Shown here piece by piece: positions 39,322-49,523 of a stretch of 64,000 nt of DNA (position 1 is its first letter; every line of letters starts with the position of its first letter). The stretch lies in contig JAGKQI010000091.1 of the NCBI GenBank assembly GCA_018806915.1, positions 186,001-250,000 on the forward strand, in the 5' to 3' direction. Both the position numbers and the translations under genes were made by a program. The notes under the pieces are model-generated. The model saw only the letters and a program-made list of their open reading frames with translations, made no database searches and had not been told where the DNA came from. The DNA is from Phytophthora colocasiae. Lineage: Eukaryota; Oomycota; Peronosporomycetes; Peronosporales; Peronosporaceae.

Positions 39322-40162
39322 TCAGATTCCTTTACATTTGGATGGCGTGGGCCATTCATTGATCACTCTGACCTTCTCTGGGTCAGGGCGCACGCCGTCT
39401 TTCCCCACGAGACACCCCAGCACGGGTATCTCGCTCGCCCCGAAGATACACTTCTTCAGGTTCGCATAGAGCTTATGTTTCCTCATAAGCTCCTGGCAGC
39501 TCCCGGAGATGCACCTTGTGCATATCAATGTCCGTCTTCCCGTTCACAGCCCGGCTGTGGACGAACACGTCGTCGAAGTAGCTCGGTGCGAAGTCGCGCA
39601 CCGAGCGCAATAGATGTGTCACGCATCTATTGAACGTCGCAGGGGCGTTCTTAAGCCCCTGTGGCATGACAAGCCACTCCCAAAGCATACCGCTTGGGTG
39701 ATTACCGCAGTGAGAGGATGTCCCTCTCACGCATGAGGATCTGATAGAATCCATCACGCAGATCTAGAGCACTGGAGATAATGCTCAAGGCCATCGAATC
39801 GATGATAACATCTTTTCGCGGTATCGGCGTCTGCGCCAGTATCGTCGCATCGTTCAACTTGTTGTACGCATGAGACGATGCGCCAGCCGCCCTGTGGTTT
39901 CTTCCACACAGAACGTTGGAGCACTGTGCGGGGACTTTGACTCCCGCACTTGACCTGCAAGACGACGACTTTCAAAGAAGTCGTCGATCGCTTGCACTTG
40001 TTCACGCGGCAGTGGCCACTGCCGTGTAACACAGTACTTCGTGCCCGGCACGAGATCAATCTCGTGCTGTACGCCCTTATCCTTCGGAAGCTCCGAAGGA
40101 ATCTCGTCCGGGAGTACATCCTTGTACTCCCGCAGAATCTCGTAATAGGGACTCGACTTCAA
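39322..40162 (-). pseudogene. Gyp-D2 reverse transcriptase, frameshifted
   Basis: From right to left: EILREYKDVLPDEIPSELPK, YCVTRQWPLPREQVQAIDDF, APTFCVEETTGR (shifted), then SGMLWEWLVMPQGLKNAPAT, FAPSYFDDVFVHSRAVNG (YxDD type) and ANLKKCIFGASEIPVLGC. Shifts lie near 39880, 39700 and 39490. The stretch carrying the first catalytic Asp (about 39750-39790) is only readable in a shifted frame. Confidence 0.85.
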
Positions 40163-40225
40163 CGAGTCCCAACTCTGCTCCTCGAAGCGTTGCTTTTTGG
40201 TCTTCGCACTGAGGGGTCATCGCCC

Positions 40226-41950
40226 TCAGTGATGCCATCGACGACGAGCTGCTTCAGCTCTTCGGCTTCGCGATCGACTCTCTCGATATCCGAGAGAATG
40301 CAAATTTGTTCGATGCGTCCATCGTACAAGTCTCGCGCGAAGCGCTTCCAACTCATCGTTGGAAGTGCGGTCAACGCCGACGCACTCGTCGGCGGATTCT
40401 CCAACCGCATCCTCTGGTACTGCAGTACGTGTCAAGACGTTCAACGTCTCGACACTCGGTGTCTGCACTGCAGACACACCCGTCTCAGTCCCGGACTGAG
40501 ACTCGCGCAGCTCCCTGAGCTTGCGCCGCGAAGGTCTACCATGGAGCCCGGCTCCAGGTGCTCCACGTCCAAGGCATCGCACCTTGGACGGGACGTTATC
40601 GCAATCGTCAGCGGATTCCTTCCGCTGACTCGCACTATCAAGCCCGGCTTGAGTGCCGCTCATCGCGTGCAGCGCTGCTGCACGTGAGCACGCAGGTTGT
40701 TCGGGTGCTGGGCGTTTGCAACCGCCAGCACCTCCTGCCGCGCAGTCGGTTCCCTGAACCGCTGCGCCTTCATCCGCTCCTACGGATGAAGCAACCGCAT
40801 CGTCGACTCCCGGAGTCGACGTGCTCTCGCTAGCTTCCTGCGCTAGCGAGTGTTCGCTTGTACACATATCGTCAGCTCCCAGAGCTGACGCACGTTCGCT
40901 AGTTCCCGGAACTAGCAGCGAACGTTCGCCTGTACACGCATCATCAGCTCCCGGAGCTGATGCACGATCGCTAGTTCCCAGAACTAGCAGCGACGCGCCA
41001 GTGGCGTCAGCTCCCAGAGCTGACGCACGCCTTTCGGTTCCCCGAATATTATTTGCTTTGTCAACTCCCAGAGTTGACGCGACGTCGTCGGCGCGACCCT
41101 TGGAGGCTTGAACTACCTCCAAGGATACCGGTAATACCGGTATTTTACCTTCTCTCAGGTGAATCGCATTCACCTGACCATCACTCATGTGACAAACATC
41201 ATTCAGATGTTTACGCGTCAGGTGATTCACATTCACCTGACCATCACTCATGTGACCGCGACCCTTCGGCTCAGATTTCTGAGTCGACACACATTTTCTC
41301 ACAACGACTCCCGGAGTCGTTGATGGTCGCCGGCGGCGATCGGAGGCAGCGGCGGCCGCTGCTGCCTCAACTGGGGATCCACATGCACCGGCCGGTGCAT
41401 GTGCAGCACTGACAGGGCCATCGCTCTCTGTCGCACATGTGTTGTTGAAGCGTACGAGCGTACGCTTCTCCCAGTTGATCACCGGGTCATGCCGTGCAAG
41501 CCACGGCATGCCTAATACCAAGTCGAACTTATCGTCTAGATCCAAGACGATAAGATCTTCTACAAACATCCTTCGTTTGTAAGAGAAGCGCACACGGACT
41601 ACGCGCTTCTCAGTCCTCACGGTGGCACCTGTTGCCAATCGCACTTCCTTCACGCTGCGAGGCGTGTCGGCTTCTTCGAAGTCAAACCTTCGAAGACTTC
41701 CCTGTCGAACAAAGTTGTTCGACGCGCCCGAGTCCACTAGGGCACGAAGAGAGTTCGCTCTCTTCGACATCACGTTCAGGATGACAAGGTTTGGCTTGTC
41801 ATCTTGCAGCTTACAGCGAGAAACCTTCTCGCTGGGGGCAGCAGTCCTCATCGTCGCGTGTCCAAGCTCGACACGCGAGACTGCATCACCAGTAGGACGC
41901 CCCGCGCCTACTGGTCCTTGGCGTTTTTTGAACGCCCGCCCGCTGTGCAC
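40226..41950 (-). CDS. Gyp-D2 aspartic protease with long repetitive linker
   Basis: Open frame of about 574 codons. Protease at its N-terminal side: NSLRALVDSGASNNFVRQGS (Asp near 41735), VRLATGATVRTEKRVVRVRF and FDLVLGMPWLARHDPVINWE. The rest is a low-complexity linker with repeated units such as ASALGADD, ASAPGADD, TSTPGVDD and two HMSDGQVN units, before the RT. The repeated units correspond to hairpins in the DNA. The 5' end overlaps gag near 41908-41950. Confidence 0.8.
   Translation of the reverse strand: MHSGRAFKKRQGPVGAGRPTGDAVSRVELGHATMRTAAPSEKVSRCKLQDDKPNLVILNVMSKRANSLRALVDSGASNNFVRQGSLRRFDFEEADTPRSVKEVRLATGATVRTEKRVVRVRFSYKRRMFVEDLIVLDLDDKFDLVLGMPWLARHDPVINWEKRTLVRFNNTCATESDGPVSAAHAPAGACGSPVEAAAAAAASDRRRRPSTTPGVVVRKCVSTQKSEPKGRGHMSDGQVNVNHLTRKHLNDVCHMSDGQVNAIHLREGKIPVLPVSLEVVQASKGRADDVASTLGVDKANNIRGTERRASALGADATGASLLVLGTSDRASAPGADDACTGERSLLVPGTSERASALGADDMCTSEHSLAQEASESTSTPGVDDAVASSVGADEGAAVQGTDCAAGGAGGCKRPAPEQPACSRAAALHAMSGTQAGLDSASQRKESADDCDNVPSKVRCLGRGAPGAGLHGRPSRRKLRELRESQSGTETGVSAVQTPSVETLNVLTRTAVPEDAVGESADECVGVDRTSNDELEALRARLVRWTHRTNLHSLGYRESRSRSRRAEAARRRWHH
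40801..41322. repeat. Series of homologous hairpins with covarying stems
   Basis: Six hairpins share the plan stem-CTC-CCR-GAG-stem: 40801-40821, 40870-40890, 40942-40962, 41004-41026, 41060-41078 and 41302-41322. Left arms are CGTCGACTC, CGTCAGCTC, CATCAGCTC, GCGTCAGCTC, GTCAACTC and CAACGACTC; every right arm is the exact complement. Other hairpins lie between them (40826-40850, 40898-40916, 40970-40988). They encode the repeated units in the protease linker. Confidence 0.9.
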
Positions 41951-42690
41951 TCGCGTGCATAGTGACCGATGTTACTACACTTGTAACATCGAACCTTGCC
42001 ATATCTACGCTGCTGTTGACCAGCAGTCGTAGCACTCGAGAGGTCCATAGGTTCCGGACCTCCCGTCTTCACAACAGGACGCGCCGGCTTCGGCGCGTTC
42101 GCATGGAGTTTATCTTGACGCCGACTAAACTCCTCTTGCATTGCAAGGCTGATCGCCTCCTCGAGAGTATTCGGATACTCTCGGAAGAGATATGTTTTGA
42201 CGGGACCATCTCTTAGTCCCTTCATGAACGTGACGACCTTGGTCGCCTCGTCGATCGGGTTGGCCACTATGTTCGATACCAAGTATCGAGCACGCTGGGC
42301 AAAGGTGTGAACATCATCCTTGCCCTGTTGCAGATCGAGAAACTCTGCTCTCGATCTGAACTCGTTCTTCGGAGGCTCAAACGCAAGCTTGAGTTCCTCC
42401 TTGAACACCTCGTACGTGCTGAAGCACGTAGGATCCGAGAGTCGGCGCCCATAGGCCCAACTCCTCGCACGTCCGCCAAGACATGACATGGCGAACGCGA
42501 CCTTCGACATCGGATCGACGATACGTCGAGCCGCAACGGCTGTGTCGAGTTCGACAAGCCACCGAAGGAGGGTCTCGTCACTCCTTCCGCGTGTAGGTAC
42601 TCACGTGGAGTTTCAACGACTCCACGCGTGGCTTAGGAAGCCACCGAGGCAGCAACATCTCGTTGCTCCTTAACAATGTACCCCAGAGCA
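41908..42690 (-). pseudogene. Gyp-D2 gag
   Basis: Capsid-type gag: TLLRWLVELDTAVAARRIVD, MSKVAFAMSCLGGRARSWAY, PPKNEFRSRAEFLDLQQGKD, TFMKGLRDGPVKTYLFREYP, then the knuckle CYKCSNIGHYAREC (CCHC) near 41990-41950 and a basic tail. A frame change lies near 42580; the first Met candidate (MLLPRWLPKPRVESLKLHV) lies near 42665, close to the primer site. An open frame from about 42510 to 41908 is intact. Confidence 0.8.
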
Positions 42691-42923
42691 ACACCGTGTT
42701 GCTCTGTCGGCGATAGCGTACGAAGCATCGTAGCTACCGCTGCCTCTCCAATGACTCATGAGAGTCTTTGGAGAGCCTCCCACTCTGGATCAGACAGGTG
42801 GGCGCAGTCCGTGCGCGTCACGGACATTTGAGGGGTCCCAGCGGATCCCTCATCCATTGGGGAGTTCTCTACCCCGCGTTCGTATGACTCCATACGAACG
42901 AACAGCAGTCGGTCGTGGGACGG
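42691..42923 (-). other. Gyp-D2 leader between primer site and gag
   Basis: About 230 bases with no reading frame I can assign, rich in short palindromes (TCGTATGACTCCATACGA near 42880-42900). Confidence 0.5.
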
Positions 42924-42940
42924 ACTACAAAGTGCTACCA
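42924..42940 (-). other. Gyp-D2 primer-binding site
   Basis: Reads TGGTAGCACTTTGTAGT on the minus strand, two bases inside the 5' LTR. D1 (61699-61714) and D3 (58935-58951) have TGGTAGCACTTGTAG at the same place, so the three families use the same primer, presumably the 3' end of one tRNA that I cannot name. Confidence 0.75.
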
Positions 42941-42942
42941 GG

Positions 42943-43402
42943 TGTAATGGGTCTACCTAGACCTATTAGGTGGCGTACACGTGCGCTTACGTGTATGAGG
43001 AAGCGTGCAATTAGAATAGACTTAATTTAAGTATACTTATTTAAATAAGTATAATTAAATCAAATATAACTAAATTAAACTGCAAAATACCGTAAAATGA
43101 GAACTGTTATTGAATTTGGCATAAGCCAATTATGGACCTCCTAAAACTGTTTGTTATCTATTTCTAAAGGGTCTGCCAACGTGTGGTTGGCAGAAACTCT
43201 GCTCAGTGATTGGTAGAAATCCGTTACTTTCTACCAATAATATGCACAAATGCACACGAACCACCCAATAATGTGGTTCGCCCATGTATCCTTTGGTGTG
43301 TACAGCACACCAAGGTCTGAGGCCCATTTCCAACCTCTAACAGTTATCCTAACTGTTAGAGTTACAAGTGGTACTACCACTTGTACGTGTAACCCCGTTA
43401 CA
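42943..43402 (-). repeat. Gyp-D2 5' LTR
   Basis: Identical, as far as I can read, to the left copy at 35094-35553. It is followed by the ACGAT duplication and the right part of the B2 antisense ORF. Confidence 0.95.
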
Positions 43403-44289
43403 ACGATGGTGATTCGCAGGACGAGGAAGAGGAAGACTCCGACTACGATCCCCAGCACCCATTTTTATCGCCGTCCGAAGAGGACGAGAGTCCAGAACCC
43501 AGCAATGGAACTAGTTCTGAGGCTGAATCGGAACGTTTCAACGAGGCGGAGGACTCCGAGGAGGACGATGTTCTACGCATGAGCCGCCAACGATCTATCT
43601 CGACGCACCGGCGCGAGTCCGGTCAGGTTCCGAGAGGCGGATCTTCCGGTGCTCGTGGATCGGGGTCTCCGGACGGCTCAAGCTCATCTCCGGATGGATC
43701 AGGCCCGCCGTCTCCGGGATCACCTCCGGGTTCCCCGTCACCGCCGCCACCTCCTCTTGGGACCCCCGGCACCGAATACCTCAACGGGTTGATCACGGGT
43801 GTGAACGTGCTTGATCTGTTGGCTCTGGAGCCGTGGAACGACTTCGCGAACCCGGGTCCCCTCACGTTCGACCTCGATTTGCATGAGAGGGAGGGAACAC
43901 CCCTCGCGGCCGTGGCTGCCACCTATCGCGTCCTGGAGGAACGGCACCGCCAGGCGTTTTGGGAATCCACCCATAACCTCGAGATTACCTCTGCCATGCA
44001 AGATGCGGATCTCGAACTGCAGCGGTATTACGTCGCTCGCAAGGCCAGGCGGAGTCGGGCTGGGTCTGCTTGGCGCCAGTTCCTCGCCTCCTTCCCCGCC
44101 ATGATGCGCGACCAGTGGTTCGATCTCGACATCCTGTTGGATCCGTTCTTCCTTCACCTCCCCATTCCGGCAGTGGATGCGGTTCGTTGGTATCCCGGCG
44201 TGGCCTCTCGGCGTGCCAACCGGGCGGATCCCAACGCGAACGTCCCAGAGCCGGCGAACCTGATCGAGGCTCTGGAGGAGTGTGATTAG
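43403..44289 (+). pseudogene. Gyp-B2 antisense ORF, C-terminal piece right of D2
   Basis: Resumes the B antisense ORF after D2 (GDSQDEEEEDSDYDPQHPF). Compared with B1 it lacks about 222 bases in frame near 43758 (PPPPPLG joins TPGTEYLNG), removing the start of the C-terminal domain. It ends early at TAG (44287-44289) where B1 has GAG, leaving about 40 codons beyond the stop. Otherwise almost identical to B1. Confidence 0.9.
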
Positions 44290-44758
44290 GCGGATCCGTG
44301 GCGTAACCAGTATCGGCAAGACCCGGTCGACCATCCCGCTACCAGGATCCCCCGCCTTATCGGCAAGTTCAATCCTCCTCCCGCTGGGGCCGCTTCTCCG
44401 TAAGTCGTGCGAACTTCGATCACCTGCAGCAAGGCTCGGGGCTTCTCCCCGAGTTCGGATTCGGAACCCCATCCAGGGCCGTTCTGCATTCTTCCATCTC
44501 CATTCGTAACTCTCATAATCTCCACTCGTGATTCTCGTAATCTCCATTCCCACAGCCATTCCCATCGTACTCCATCATTTTGAGAACGTGATCCCCTTTC
44601 ATCTCCATCTCAACATTCCGGATCACCATCTTCCAACGTCAAATTTCCTGCTCACATGCATATACACAAATATAAAACTCTCGCTCTGATCTGGATTCTC
44701 CTCCACATCAGCTTCCTCGATCACGGCGAGGCAACCCTGTTACCTCGCCTGACTTCCC
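44290..44758. other. B2 remnant of antisense ORF end and convergent region
   Basis: Homologous to 28505-28981 of B1: the last codons of the antisense ORF behind the stop, then the region with CTCATAATCTCCA repeats. No gene of its own. Confidence 0.8.
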
Positions 44759-46168
44759 TTATACCTTTTCGTGCGACTGCATCACGCCGAACCGGTTCCG
44801 GTTAGCATGGTCACGTAGGAACGCGCTCAATATGGCTCCACAGTTAAGATCAGCTTCGTCGACCCAAGTTGGCTCATCATAACCGACCCAGTGCACCAGA
44901 AATTCACGATAGATCCGGCCGTAGCGAGTTCGTTTCCCACTTCGCATGTCCGAGATCCGTTCGACCTCGTACTCATCGGCATCCAGATCCGGGACCCAAC
45001 TGTCCTCCGGAAGGAGGATCTCATTGAAATCGAGCCGATCTGCTTCATCTACCGTCAACTCGATCCGTGGTCGATCCGGAAAATTCCGTACCAGCTTTAG
45101 CTTAGAAACATGGACCACTGGGAAGATATGGTAATCAGATCCCGCGATCTCCAGCTTGATCGTGAATTCATTGAGCTTCTCTGCAACACGGAACGGGCCG
45201 TGCCAAAGATGAGCGAGTTTACGCGCATACCCTTCCTTCACACGATCTAGATATAGCCAAACTCGTGATCCAGCTTCGATCTGATGCGGATCGACATCCT
45301 CATTGTGCCGATCGGCTCGGTCGGTAATCGCCTCTCGCAGCTCTAGCGTTGACCTGTTCTCTCGACTGCTGGTAGTATCTCTGAACGCGATATCTCCACC
45401 GTCTTGGATCACGGTCGTGGCGCCTGGTCGACCTGATCGATCGTCGCTTCCAACGTCGATCTCGGATCCCATCCGTGTACGCAAATAGTGAGGGTATCTC
45501 CCGAACCTGATCGTGAGCCGTGTTAATAGCGAACGTCAACCTCTTCCGCGTATTCATCCCAGTCCTTTTGATCGAGGTCTTGAACATACATCTTGAGTCG
45601 CCCTAGTCGCCGTTTGCACCCATCCGTTCCGGCAGTCCCATTGGCCTGTGGTCGGTAGGCCATCGTTGCCCGTTGTCGCTGCCCCAGGATCTTATTGAAC
45701 GATCTGAAGAAGTCGGACATGAAACCCGGTTCTCGATCGTGCCTGATCATCTCTGCTGGCTCCAAATCTGCGGAACACGCATTCTTCATAAGATTCCGCG
45801 ACGGTCTGGGCCGATCGGGAGAAACTGGCCTTTGCGATCACATATCCCGTGAACAGATCGACCCAGATCAACAGTTCGGTGTTGCCTTTGTTGGATCTGG
45901 GCAGAGAGGGTATGTGATCCATCGCTATGATCTGGAATGGGTATGTCGCTTGCAGATTCCCCAGGCGACTCGCCCCGGATCGTGGGTCTCCCTTTCCGGT
46001 CTCACAGTCTACACACTCGCCTACGTATCGCTGCACGCTCCGATATAACCCTCCAGTGGAAATGATCTCGGATCCGCTGATAAGTGCGTCCGATCCCCTG
46101 ATGTCCCCCTTCCAGAGTCGTATGGTAGTGGTGGAGGACATCCTGCTGTAGCGTTTCTGGGACCACAA
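44759..46168 (-). pseudogene. Gyp-B2 integrase, many small frameshifts
   Basis: Same protein as B1 integrase but split over at least four frames between 46060 and 45340. The C-terminal 200 codons with the GPF module and chromodomain (44759-45340) are clean. Differences from B1 are mostly single-base gains and losses, several in homopolymers (GAGGGGTATCTCCCCG in B1, GAGGGTATCTCCCG in B2). Confidence 0.9.
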
Positions 46169-47858
46169 GCCTCATCAGGCGATCGCGATCACCACTTGAT
46201 CTCGGTCCTGGTGGGCAGTAAAATAGCAGATCTTGTTCGTCTACCTCGTACTCGGAGGCGATCTTGGCGTCGGATCCAGATTCGGCTCGAGTAAGATCCG
46301 CGATCTGCCCAGCCAGGTACTTCTTTAGTCCTGCGATCCAGACCTCCTCGTCCTGGGCTCGCCTGATCCGATCAACCCGCATCTCCCGGATCAGTTCCTC
46401 TCGCAGGACAGCGGCACCAGGTCGCGCTCGGGCTGCACGCGTGGCTACGGCCGACACTTGCACAGTTCGATCTTCAACTCGAGGGATCAACACCTCATTA
46501 AGTCGATTCAGGGTGATCAGATCGCATCGATCTGCCTCATCGTGGACCTCGATCCCGCTTCCTCGTTGCAGCGCGGCGCTCGCCAAGCTATCTGCACTCC
46601 CATTCCAGCCTCTCTTCGCATGGAAAAGCTCGTGATCTCCCCAATTCCGCAAATGATCCAGCACTTTCTGTTTCAGTAACGTCAATCCTGGCGCCTTACA
46701 GTCGATCTCGCCCCGGACTTGTCGGATCACCAGGTTCGAATCGCCACAAACGACCAAACGGCGGCGTTCTAACTGTGCGATCATGCCAAGACCTAGCAAG
46801 AGTCCACGGTATTCCGCTTCGTTGACAGTAAGGTTTTCCGCATAATCCGATCTAGCCTTGATCACTTTCCACTCCGGCAAACTCCACACGATCGCGCTGA
46901 AAGCGCCTCCTCCTCGTTTCACGCGTGCCGAACCGTCGAAACTTATGACCCACAACTCCTCATCTGGGTCTACGGTGGGGATCGGCATCTGGATCCGACG
47001 TTTTGGCTCCTTTCGTGGCGCGATCGCGATCAGGGCTTCGTCGATCTCCGATCTAGGCGTTATATTAGCAGCGATCGCCCCCAGTATCTCATCCTCTCCC
47101 TTCGTACACTTCGTGATCTCGAGTGTCCATGGAGACAGAAGAGCAGACCATTGTCCCAGACGTCCTTGGAGGCCGGCAGACTTGAACAGCCAGGCAAGCG
47201 TGGAGTGTCGGGTTAGGACCTTGATCCGACGTCCCACCAACAGGGTGTAGTGTAGATCCAAGATCCGAAGTAGAGCCAACACCTCCTTTTCGGCAACATT
47301 ATAGTTCAGCTCGTTCGTCTTCAAGGGTCGGCTGGCAAACGCGACCGGGTGGTAGATCTGGTCGTGTTCCTGCATTAGTGCGGCGGAAATCGCCCAGTCA
47401 CTAGCATACACGATCACCACGGGTAACTTCGTCATGTCGAAGTGACGAAGGATCGGGGTGGACGCGATCTTGGTTTTCAAGGCTGTAAACGCCCTGTGTG
47501 CCCTACCCCACCTCTCGTCGCCAGTCTTTAGGCCCAGGTTGGCTCCGATCTCGCTTGAACAGGGTGAAGACATCGCCCCGAAGTCAGGATCCGGTGTACT
47601 ATCGCTTCTTGAGTCAGGGATATCTAGTGATCTATCCCGACTCGACTTAAGCGCGACGGGATCTTGAGTGATCGGGTCCATTCTATCCATGATCTTTCGT
47701 AGGCCTGGTCGCTTCTTCAGTTCCGCGAACTCCACTTCACGTAGTTCATACAGGACCGATGCATAGATCGCGTAATCTTCGATGAACCGACTATAGTAGT
47801 TCAAACTTCCTAGGAACGATTGCATAGATCGGAGTGATCCAGGGAACGGTAGATCCAT
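46002..47858 (-). CDS. Gyp-B2 RNase H, archaeal-type RNase H and integrase start
   Basis: 618-codon open frame from the RT tether (SLRSMQSFLGSLNYYSRFIE) through the first RNase H (VVIVYASDWAISAALMQEH), the archaeal-type RNase H (ELWVISFDGSARVKRGG, VNEAEYRGLLLGLGM, CGDSNLVIRQVRGE) and into the integrase zinc finger. Here LITLNRLNEVLIP is uninterrupted, which shows that RT, both RNase H domains and integrase form one frame in this family and that the TGA in B1 is a mutation. A 2-base loss near 47858 separates it from RT. Confidence 0.9.
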   Translation of the reverse strand: MDLPFPGSLRSMQSFLGSLNYYSRFIEDYAIYASVLYELREVEFAELKKRPGLRKIMDRMDPITQDPVALKSSRDRSLDIPDSRSDSTPDPDFGAMSSPCSSEIGANLGLKTGDERWGRAHRAFTALKTKIASTPILRHFDMTKLPVVIVYASDWAISAALMQEHDQIYHPVAFASRPLKTNELNYNVAEKEVLALLRILDLHYTLLVGRRIKVLTRHSTLAWLFKSAGLQGRLGQWSALLSPWTLEITKCTKGEDEILGAIAANITPRSEIDEALIAIAPRKEPKRRIQMPIPTVDPDEELWVISFDGSARVKRGGGAFSAIVWSLPEWKVIKARSDYAENLTVNEAEYRGLLLGLGMIAQLERRRLVVCGDSNLVIRQVRGEIDCKAPGLTLLKQKVLDHLRNWGDHELFHAKRGWNGSADSLASAALQRGSGIEVHDEADRCDLITLNRLNEVLIPRVEDRTVQVSAVATRAARARPGAAVLREELIREMRVDRIRRAQDEEVWIAGLKKYLAGQIADLTRAESGSDAKIASEYEVDEQDLLFYCPPGPRSSGDRDRLMRLVVPETLQQDVLHHYHTTLEGGHQGIGRTYQRIRDHFHWRVISERAAIRRRVCRL

Positions 47859-48756
47859 AGAGATTTCAAGTCCTTCGGGTTTGCCTCCAATCCATCGATC
47901 GACACTTTGTGTCCGAGATATTCTACCTTATCCATGCCCCAGAAGCTCTTTGCCACACTGATCGAGAGATTCCATTTATCACAGGCCTCCAATAGGTTTT
48001 CCACCCGATCACACATTTGATCCCATGATCCAGCCGTGATCAAGATATCGTCGATGTATGATCTCCGTCCTAGAACCGACGGGCGACCTGGATCTTCCGG
48101 GATCCCTGATTCAAACACATCTGCGGAGTCTTCCGTATTCCCTGACTGGGAGATCTTCAAAAATCCATATAGAGCGTTGTCCACCAGACGTTGATAGATC
48201 TGAGGGGCGTTCTTCAGCCCGAACGGCATACGATTCCACTCGAAAAGGCCAAATGGAGTGATGAAAGCTGAGATCGCGCGAGCTCGATCGGTCATTGATA
48301 CGACCCAGAATCCACTCGCCATGTCTAATGAACAATACCACAGAACCTTGTCAAGATCTTCTAACAGGTCATTGATCAGAGGCATCGGGTAGATCATCAG
48401 CCTTGTGAGACCGTTCACCAGCCGATAATCGATGCACAGTCGGATGTCTACACCGTTCTTCTTGATGATCACCACGGATCGGAGATGCCCATGGCGAGGT
48501 CGATGGCCGAATGATATTGGCAGCTAGGAGTCCTTTGATGAGATCCGATACTTTCTCGCGGAACTGTGGCGCCACCTTTCGACTCGTTGTGCAATCGGCT
48601 TTGCATCCCCACGTCGATATCACAAATGACGCCCTTAGCCGCCGGAGGAAGTGCGTTTCCTTCCCGATCAGGAGATGTCGCTTCTTCCAAATAATCTGCC
48701 GAAGTTTCTCGATCTCCTCCGGGGTAGCTGATCCCGGATTTCCTACTTGTAGATCT
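47859..48756 (-). pseudogene. Gyp-B2 reverse transcriptase
   Basis: RT body intact from 48475 to 47859 (VVIIKKNGVDIRLCIDYRLV, LDMASGFWVVSM, GLKNAPQIYQRL, RRSYIDDILITAGS). Its N-terminal part (48756-48476) is broken by single-base indels near 48476, 48582 and 48610, where B1 reads cleanly (AQRVRKVAPQFREKVSDLIK). Confidence 0.9.
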
Positions 48757-49523
48757 TCAATCCTGACCTTCTTCAGTAGTGGAGATCTGGATCTCTGGTA
48801 CTACTGCGAGATTATCGGCTAGATCTTCGGCCGAAAAATCGCCACTTTCGTGTAAATGGGTCTGATCGGCGTTCTCGGATCCGCTTCCAAAAGATGTCGG
48901 ATCCGGTTCATCCGTTGATTGATCACGAAGTCTATCGTCCTTGGCCGTCAGGATCGGGGCGTCCTCAACCGTGGGGCCGGCGTCAGCGTCGGATACATGT
49001 TTGATCTCGATTTGAAAAATCTGGTTTTCTGTTTTTACCTCGATCTCTTCTTCGCATGTCCGATCTGTTCGATCTGGGGCCTGGTCTGGCAAGCTCTCAT
49101 TCGTCTCAGTCTCACGATCTGTCTGATCTGGGGCCTGATCTGGCAAGCTCTCATTCGTCTCCAGTCTCACCTCGCCCCTAGCTTCGCCACTGGGGTCTTG
49201 TCGGAACTGATCGTAATCGTTGGGGTGTCCATGGGATCCTGTTTGGGTTCGAGGAAAGTGACCTTGACTTCGGCTGCGTCGGTTGAAGGTGATCGAGATT
49301 CCAATGTCGATATCGGTGCAGGATCAAGATCGGTCTTGGCCGTCCTACCTCGACGGAGTATAGATCGCGGCGTAGCGTAGGTCGGCCGTTCGACCGACGG
49401 CAAGGGGATCTCCACGGATTCTTGAGGTTCCGGTCTTGCGTCCACAGTCGCTTCTAGAGCTAGATTCTGCCATTCCATGTAGCGCCGGGATCCGACCGAC
49501 TTGATCAAGTACCATTCCGACAT
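48757..49523 (-). pseudogene. Gyp-B2 linker in front of RT
   Basis: Counterpart of the first 280 residues of the B1 RT ORF, starting MSEWYLIKSVGS at 49523. It is split by indels near 49165-49190 and 48880. It contains the duplicated ETNESLPDQAPD units. The region overlaps the protease frame by 179 bases, as in B1. Confidence 0.85.

Larger units (their letters stand above)
35094..43402 (-). mobile_element. Gyp-D2: recently inserted Ty3/Gypsy element with antisense ORF
   Basis: 8.3 kb with two 460-bp LTRs that I read as identical (35094-35553, 42943-43402), and a 5-bp duplication ACGAT (35089-35093, 43403-43407). Minus orientation: primer site 42924-42940, gag, protease plus long linker, RT, RNase H, integrase, chromodomain, and a + strand ORF next to the 3' LTR. 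It sits in the antisense ORF of B2. Gag and pol are frameshifted, the antisense ORF is not. Confidence 0.95.
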
